Shown here: one piece after another, positions 60,401 to 64,000 of the stretch | Position numbering within the stretch: the stretch's first letter is position 1 | Layout: each line of letters starts with the position of its first letter | NCBI RefSeq assembly: GCF_002884445.1 | Contig: NZ_KZ614144.1 | Location: forward strand, 4,384,094-4,448,093 | Direction of reading: 5' to 3' | Source of the DNA: Paenibacillus castaneae | Lineage (GTDB): Bacteria > Bacillota > Bacilli > Paenibacillales > Paenibacillaceae | DNA length: 64,000 bases | Made by a program: the position numbers and the translations under genes | Notes under the pieces: generated by a model | The model's input: the letters and a program-made list of their open reading frames with translations, nothing else | The model's database searches: none | What the model was told of the DNA's origin: nothing

Positions 60401-62901
60401 GTCGTTACATCCGACTGGGCGGATGTTTTCTTATCGAAATTCGCTGCTGCTGGGCTTATCGTGCTGTTGTTCGGTGTCGTATCAACAACCGTAATCACCA
60501 GCGTCTGGTCGGCTCCGCCACTGAATTGGAATGTCAGTGTTGCGGTACCTACCGGCAGTCCAGCTAAGTATGCTTTCTTAATTGTTACTGTGCTGCCCGT
60601 TACTGTGTAGTCCGTATCTGGATCGAGCGCTTGACCGCCATGCGTAATGCGGCTTAGCGTGTTGCCGTTTAACGTCAGCGTTGTCGTTACATACAACTGG
60701 GCGGATGTTTTCTTATCGAAGTTTGCTGCTACTGGGCTGATCGTGCTGTTATTCGGCGTCGTATCACTAATCGTAATCACTAACGTCTGGTCAGCTCCGC
60801 CGCCGAATTGGAATGTTAGTGTTGCGGTGCCTACCGGCAGTCCAGCTAAGTATGCTTTCTTAATTGTTACTATGCTGCCCGTTACTGTGTAGTCCGTATC
60901 TGGATCCAGCGCTTGACCACCTTGCGTAATGCTGCTGAGCGTATTACCGTTTAACGTCAGCGTTGTCGTTACATCCGACTGGGCGGATGTTTTCTTATCA
61001 AAGTTCGCTGCTACTGGGCTTATCGTGCTGTTGTTCGGTGTTGTATTAACAACCGTAATCACCAGTGTCTGATCGGCTCCGCCGCTGAATTGGAATGTCA
61101 GTGTAGCGGTGCCTACCGGTAATCCGGCTAAGTATGCTTTCTTGATCGTTACACTGTTGCCTGTTACTGTGTAGTCCGTATCTGGATCGAGCGCTTGACC
61201 GCCTTGCGCAATGATGCTGAGTGTATTGCCGTTTAACGTCAGCATTGTCGTTACATCTGACTGGGCGGATGTTTTCTTATCGAAGCTAGCCGTTACTGGG
61301 CTGATCACACTATTGTTCGGTGTCGTATCAACAACCGTAATCACCAGCGTCTGGTCGGCTCCGCCACTGAATTGGAATGTCAGTGTTGCGGTACCTACCG
61401 GCAGTCCAGCTAAGAATGCTTTCTTGATCGTTAAGGTGCTGCCCGTTATCGTGTAGTCCGTATCCGGATCCAGCGCTTGACCACCTTGCGTAATGCTGCT
61501 GAGCGTATTACCGTTTAACGTCAGCGTTGTCGTTACTTCCGACTGGGCGGATGTTTTCTTATCGAAGTTCGCTGCTACTGGGCTGATCACACTATTGTTC
61601 GGTGTCGTATCAACAACCGTAATCACCAGCGTCTGATCGGCTCCGCCGCTGAATTGGAATGTCAGTGTAGCGGTGCCTACCGGTAATCCGGCTAAGTATG
61701 CTTTCTTGATCGTTACACTGTTGCCTGTTACTGTGTAGTCCGTATCCGGATCGAGCGCTTGACCGCCTTGCGTAATGCCGCTAAGCGTGTTGCCGTTTAA
61801 CGTTAGCGTCGTCGTTACATCCGACTGGGCTGATGTTTTCTTATCAAAGCTTCCTATGTTCGGTGTAAGAACGGAGTCCTGAATTTGCCCCAGACGTTGA
61901 TATACACCAATTGCTCCAACTGCGACTACGGAACGACCAGCTTCAATCACATCGAGGAAATCAGTAGTGGCACCAGAAATGGACTCACTTGTCCAATCTA
62001 CCGTATCGGCTGACGTCAGGATCCCTCCATTTATTCCAACCGCAACAAAAAGGCCACCATCGAAGCTTGCATATGTCAATTTTTTGATATAGCCGTTGGT
62101 TAAACTATTTATTGATTCCACTGACATAGTAGATTGATCCATAGCGCTTGCGGAAAAACGAAGCGCCTCAATGAAACTAGCTACTATAACCTTATCACCA
62201 TTGCTTGCGACCGAATTCAAGCCCCCCATCCTATTGGAAGAGAGCAATTTTCTGTTCCATGTTAAACCGTCCGTTGAGGTTACGATGGCGTTATTCCCCA
62301 TCATCATACCCGGCATTGTCTCATAGTAGCCAACCGCTACAAAATGACCATTAATAAAGCGCACCTCGGCAATCTGACTCAAAGCTTTCACCGGAGTGCT
62401 CCACGTTACACCGTCCGTAGACGATGCCATTTCTCCAAAAAAACTGGAAGCAACATAAATACCCTTTCCATATGTAATAGATGAAATCGAGTATTGCGGT
62501 GGCTTTACGATCGTTTGCCCTGTCCAATGGACTCCGTCAGGCGAAAATAAAAAAGTGGAACCTATCTGGCTGTTATTAAAAAAGTTAGCTCCAATGACAA
62601 ACTGTCCATTAAGAAATTTAACCGTATTGAGCGGCTTAGTCTGGTTATCGATCTGCTTCTGTTCCACCCAATTAACCAAGTCTGTCGAAGTTACGATCTT
62701 AGGATCATTTCCGCTTGTAAGCGCCACATACATGTTGTTGCCATAAGCAATGCTCGAGAGGCTAATCGAGCTTTTTTTGATCCACTTTTCTGAAGGTGCT
62801 CCGCTTACTTCCGCTATTCCCGGATTTACCATACTGAATAAGTTGAATAATAAGGCACTGGCCATTACGATTGCCATCATTTTTCTCATTGCTCTACGCA
62901 A
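57484..62901 (-). CDS. SLH-anchored surface protein with eleven X2-type repeats
   Basis: About 1805 residues. The frame opens at TTG 62919, but AAGGAG lies there and TTG at 62901 has 9-nt spacing, so it is the likelier start; ATG at 62889 is possible. Signal peptide up to about 40 (ends SGAPSEK). About 45-340: five or so Asp-box/BNR-like blades (TSTDLVNW, FSPDGVHW, SSTDGVTW, TSTDGLTW, TSADTVDW), a likely beta-propeller. About 344-1374: eleven X2-type Ig-like modules of 94 residues. About 1390-1615: a beta-rich domain. Last 186 residues: three SLH domains (EFADVASHWAKDAIND, FSDVNQSDWYNQAIG, LVNMSNWAKQGIADC) that bind pyruvylated cell-wall polymer. Probably a glycan-binding adhesin or display scaffold; no catalytic domain is seen. 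Confidence 0.9.
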   Translation of the reverse strand: MRRAMRKMMAIVMASALLFNLFSMVNPGIAEVSGAPSEKWIKKSSISLSSIAYGNNMYVALTSGNDPKIVTSTDLVNWVEQKQIDNQTKPLNTVKFLNGQFVIGANFFNNSQIGSTFLFSPDGVHWTGQTIVKPPQYSISSITYGKGIYVASSFFGEMASSTDGVTWSTPVKALSQIAEVRFINGHFVAVGYYETMPGMMMGNNAIVTSTDGLTWNRKLLSSNRMGGLNSVASNGDKVIVASFIEALRFSASAMDQSTMSVESINSLTNGYIKKLTYASFDGGLFVAVGINGGILTSADTVDWTSESISGATTDFLDVIEAGRSVVAVGAIGVYQRLGQIQDSVLTPNIGSFDKKTSAQSDVTTTLTLNGNTLSGITQGGQALDPDTDYTVTGNSVTIKKAYLAGLPVGTATLTFQFSGGADQTLVITVVDTTPNNSVISPVAANFDKKTSAQSEVTTTLTLNGNTLSSITQGGQALDPDTDYTITGSTLTIKKAFLAGLPVGTATLTFQFSGGADQTLVITVVDTTPNNSVISPVTASFDKKTSAQSDVTTMLTLNGNTLSIIAQGGQALDPDTDYTVTGNSVTIKKAYLAGLPVGTATLTFQFSGGADQTLVITVVNTTPNNSTISPVAANFDKKTSAQSDVTTTLTLNGNTLSSITQGGQALDPDTDYTVTGSIVTIKKAYLAGLPVGTATLTFQFGGGADQTLVITISDTTPNNSTISPVAANFDKKTSAQLYVTTTLTLNGNTLSRITHGGQALDPDTDYTVTGSTVTIKKAYLAGLPVGTATLTFQFSGGADQTLVITVVDTTPNNSTISPAAANFDKKTSAQSDVTTTLTLNGNTLSSIKQGGQALDPDTDYTVIGNSVTIKKAYLAGLPVGTATLTFQFSGGADQTLVITISDTTPNNSTISPVTASFDKKTSAQSDVTTTLTLNGNTLSRITQGGQALDPDTDYTVTGNSVTIKKAYLTRVPVGTATLTFQFSGGADQMLVITVVDTTPNNSTISPAAANFDKKTSAQSDVTTMLTLNGNTLSIIKQGGQALDSDTDYTVTGNSVTIKKAYLAGLPVGTATLTFQFSGGADQTLVITINDTTPNNSTISPAAVNFDKNTSAQSDVTTTLTLNGNNTLSRITQGGQALVLNADYSVTGSTVTIKKAYLAGLPVGTATLTFQFSGGADQTLVITVVDTTPNNSTISPAAANFDKKTSAQSDVTTMLTLNGNTVSRITQGGQALDPDTDYTITGSILTIKKAYLAELPVGTVTLTFQFSDGADQTLVITISETTPNNSTISPLAANFDKKTSTQSDVTTTLTLNGNTLSGITQGDQTLTLDTDYTVTGSTVTIKKAYLAGLPVGTATLKFQFSGGADQTLVITVVDTTIISPPIINEPQPTEPNNSADIYVNGKVVSAGTVTQSTRNNQSVITIAVDQAKLADRLAKEGQSPVITILMNSKSDIIVGELNGNMVKAMENKQATLELKTDKASYFLPAIQIDIDGIQKQLGGSIALQDISIHIEIDKPAPAMTSVVENAARNGAFTILVPPVDFKVSASYGERVVEVTQFSTYVKRQIALSDEIVHSGITTGIVVDPDGSVRHVPTQVTLIDGQYFAQMNSLTNSTYAVVWHPIEFADVASHWAKDAINDMGSRMIVDGRGNGNFDPSLDMTRAEFATILVRALGLRPIAEKAPFSDVNQSDWYNQAIGTAHAYHLISGFEDGTFRPNEKLTREQAMVMISKAMILTQLKERLPMKDLDELLRSFGLVNMSNWAKQGIADCIQAGIVVGKSNSDLAAQASITRAEVAVMMKRLLEKSDLI
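58780..61872 (-). repeat. Eleven tandem 282-bp X2-module repeats inside the SLH protein gene
   Basis: Eleven copies of a 94-codon unit (FDKKTSAQSDVTTTLTLNG, then DPDTDYTVTG, AYLAGLPVGTATLTFQFSGG and DTTPNNS). Nucleotide identity between copies is very high. One copy (at about 59520-59540) has an extra AAC codon, giving NGNNTL. Copies near the ends (Thr-Ile-Ser-Pro or Val-Ile-Ser-Pro openings) show small differences that recur in alternate copies, a sign of recombination among them. Confidence 0.95.
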
Positions 62902-62919
62902 GACTACCCACTCCTTCAA

Positions 62920-63130
62920 ATCAAGATTATATTTTGTCTTTCTGTCAATTGATTATCGTCTGAAGCTAAGCCTCCTCTTGAAATAAGTCAATAGTCCTGC
63001 CGATTCGACTTTGTTAGCTGTTAATCGACAAAAGTATACCAAGCTACGATAAACAAAAAATAAACAAGATGACCCTTTATCTATTCTGACACTAAGTGAA
63101 AAGCTCTGATGTTAAACGGTATTGCTTCAT
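62920..63130. other. Gene-free spacer before the SLH gene
   Basis: Should carry the promoter of the SLH protein gene. No gene recognised. Confidence 0.4.
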
Positions 63131-63168
63131 AAAAAAGAAGCTGCTCCTCTTAATTAAAGGGCAACTTC
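63131..63168 (-). terminator. Terminator of the small MerR-type transcription unit
   Basis: GAAGTTGC/GCAGCTTC stem (one G-U pair) extended by a few bases, followed by six T on the minus strand. It ends the only minus-strand transcript expected here, from the promoter at 63344-63374. The second reading frame's stop lies in its 5' side. Confidence 0.7.
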
Positions 63169-63307
63169 AAAAATTACTGAGCTATCTAGTACATTAGATT
63201 TAATCTTAATTTTTTCAGAAATATATAGGGTTGTCGTTTCACGATTTAGTAATCAAATGAATAATAAGCTTACCGTCAACAAACTCAATCAGTTGATTTT
63301 TTTCCAT
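63154..63307 (-). pseudogene. Tiny frameshifted reading frame behind a MerR-type promoter
   Basis: From the ATG at 63307: MEKNQLIEFVDGKLIIHLIT then K S and TGA at 63239. In the +1 frame the sequence stays open across that stop (…NRETTTLYISEKIKIKSNVL and on to …IFEVAL) until TAA at 63154, just inside the terminator. One base change in length would give one protein of about 50 residues. AGGGAG is some 14 nt upstream, a poor spacing. I do not recognise a family. It may be a genuine small protein of 22 residues, a recently broken small gene, or a remnant. Confidence 0.4.
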
Positions 63308-63343
63308 TTTGACTTTAACAGCTCCCTACGTAGGATTAACTTA

Positions 63344-63374
63344 ATTCTACAACTTGGAGTTGACTCCAAGTCAA
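63344..63374 (-). promoter_or_regulatory. MerR-type promoter and operator
   Basis: Minus strand: -35 TTGACT (63374-63369), 19-nt spacer, -10 TAGAAT (63349-63344). The operator ACTTGGAG TTGA CTCCAAGT (63352-63371) is a perfect 8-bp dyad centred in the spacer. A 19-nt spacer with a dyad between the boxes is the signature of MerR-family control. Confidence 0.8.
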
Positions 63375-63390
63375 GAATATTTCTGACAAC

Positions 63391-63413
63391 AAAAAAACGG
63401 CATTTTCGCCGTT
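63391..63413 (-). terminator. Orphan terminator
   Basis: Stem AACGGC/GCCGTT with a 6-nt loop and seven T on the minus strand. It stands just upstream of the MerR-type promoter, with no minus-strand gene before it in the window; it could insulate the small unit from antisense transcription. Confidence 0.65.
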
Positions 63414-63500
63414 CGTATTTGAGTTTATATGGAAACTATCGTGATCAAAACGACGATCTCTTGCATGCCATATGAGTAGATGTGGATTTGATAATAATAA

Positions 63501-63542
63501 TTGACATAAGAACTGTCTCAATGATATATTGTGCATGCACAA
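63501..63542 (+). promoter_or_regulatory. Promoter with palindromic operator for the ABC ATPase gene
   Basis: TTGACA at 63501-63506, 18-nt spacer, TATATT at 63525-63530. The perfect 14-bp palindrome TTGTGCATGCACAA (63529-63542) begins at the last bases of the -10 box and covers the start point; ACACAA follows. A repressor, perhaps of the YtrA-type GntR group that often controls such transporters, would block initiation. Confidence 0.75.
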
Positions 63543-63571
63543 CATACACAATTTTTAAGGAGGTTGGCTAT

Positions 63572-64000
63572 ATGCTTGCGTTAGATATTAAAAATTTAAA
63601 TAAAAAATATGAACATTTTCATTTACAAAATATATCTTTTCAACTGGAAAAGGGTTATATTATGGGATTTATCGGAGCCAATGGTGCGGGAAAAACAACC
63701 ACTATAAAATCCATTTTGAATTTGACACGTATGGATAGCGGCGAGATTGATATTTTAGGCAAGAACATGGCCGAGCATGAAGTTGAATTAAAACAAGAGA
63801 TTGGCTCTGCATTTGGAGACATCAACTTTTATTCGCGCAGTAAAATCAAAACGTTAACGAATGTGATCAAAAGGTTCTATTCGAATTGGGATGATGAAAC
63901 CTATTACAAGTATTTGAAAAAATTCAATTTGAATGAAAACAAAAAAATATCTGAATTATCAACCGGCATGAAAGTAAAATACAGCTTGGCCCTTGCCTTA
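63572..64000 (+). CDS. ABC-2-type transporter ATP-binding protein (5' part, runs off window)
   Basis: First 143 codons of an ATPase; continues past 64000. ATG 63572 follows AAGGAGG by about 8 nt. Walker A GANGAGKTT (about residues 37-45), and signature LSTGMKVK near 131-138, both in the spacing of nucleotide-binding domains. The D/H loops are beyond the edge. The LSTGM signature and short N-terminus resemble YtrB/YhcH-type ATPases, which pair with an ABC-2 permease to export or sense a compound. Not a sugar-importer ATPase (no long regulatory C-terminus is inferable and the signature is not LSGGQ). Confidence 0.88.
   Translation, partial: MLALDIKNLNKKYEHFHLQNISFQLEKGYIMGFIGANGAGKTTTIKSILNLTRMDSGEIDILGKNMAEHEVELKQEIGSAFGDINFYSRSKIKTLTNVIKRFYSNWDDETYYKYLKKFNLNENKKISELSTGMKVKYSLALAL

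Noticed and set aside
58952-61456. Series of plus-strand frames of about 81 codons at 282-bp intervals
   Set aside because: They are antisense readings of the X2 repeats and recur only because the repeats do.
63257-63475. Plus-strand 72-codon frame before the ABC ATPase gene
   Set aside because: It crosses the MerR-type promoter and two hairpins, and has no ribosome binding site.
63336-63551. Minus-strand 71-codon frame over the ABC ATPase promoter
   Set aside because: It runs through an intrinsic terminator and the palindromic operator; composition is not protein-like.

Overview
The window reads as the chromosome of a spore-former-type, low/medium-GC Gram-positive bacterium of the Paenibacillus/Cohnella group. 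The reasons are dense carbohydrate ABC importers of the CUT1 and LplB/YtcP kinds with no sugar-transport ATPase beside them, large membrane-bound AraC regulators, DUF5696/YIP1/NHL accessory genes, an S-layer-homology (SLH) surface protein, strong Shine-Dalgarno sites and frequent TTG/GTG starts. Almost everything lies on the minus strand. No rRNA, tRNA, CRISPR array or transposase was seen.

Region 1 (about 0.2-2.0 kb) holds a zinc polyol dehydrogenase (+) and a small SRPBCC/AHSA1 protein (-). Region 2 (2.4-22.9 kb) is a large galactan/arabinogalactan-type utilisation locus read leftward: GH35 beta-galactosidase, LacI regulator, lipoprotein solute-binding protein (SBP), a second very large SBP carrying carbohydrate-binding-like domains, permease pair 1, an NHL-TPR membrane protein, a YIP1 membrane protein, a DUF5696 exoprotein, permease pair 2 and a secreted GH30-GH43 fusion. 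The same 16-bp operator lies about 117-120 bp before both the GH35 gene and the first SBP gene, a related site precedes the LacI gene, and good sigma-A promoters sit beside the first two. Five tandem copies of a 41-bp hairpin unit separate the two permeases of pair 2.

Region 3 (23-27.5 kb): a Bcr/CflA-type MFS exporter, then an AraC regulator, a phytanoyl-CoA-dioxygenase-like protein with a Met-rich tail, and a sugar isomerase/epimerase-like TIM barrel. Region 4 (27.5-35.2 kb): a two-component system with a lipoprotein, followed by an SBP, two permeases and, unusually, an HlyD-like adaptor; an intrinsic terminator stands between SBP and permease. Region 5 (35.3-42.0 kb): an aldouronate locus with GH67 alpha-glucuronidase (aguA), LplB/YtcP-type permeases, an SBP and an AraC regulator, with a cre-like site before aguA. 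Region 6 (42.2-49.8 kb): a membrane-bound AraC sensor, an LplB/YtcP/SBP importer, an ACMSD-like amidohydrolase and a Rieske ferredoxin, a combination suggesting a non-carbohydrate or aromatic-linked substrate.

Region 7 (49.8-52.7 kb): a 28-codon holin-like toxin gene, a nucleoside hydrolase and a divergent AraC regulator. Region 8 (53-62.9 kb): a response regulator with a BTAD domain, a hybrid kinase with two different kinase modules, and an SLH-anchored protein with an Asp-box-like N-terminus and eleven nearly identical X2-type repeats. Region 9 (63-64 kb): a textbook MerR-type promoter on the minus strand that drives only a tiny, apparently frameshifted reading frame, then a plus-strand ABC ATPase gene that runs off the window, behind a promoter overlapped by a perfect 14-bp palindrome.

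The five importers together have ten permeases and five SBPs but no cognate ATPase; they presumably share an MsmX-type ATPase encoded elsewhere.
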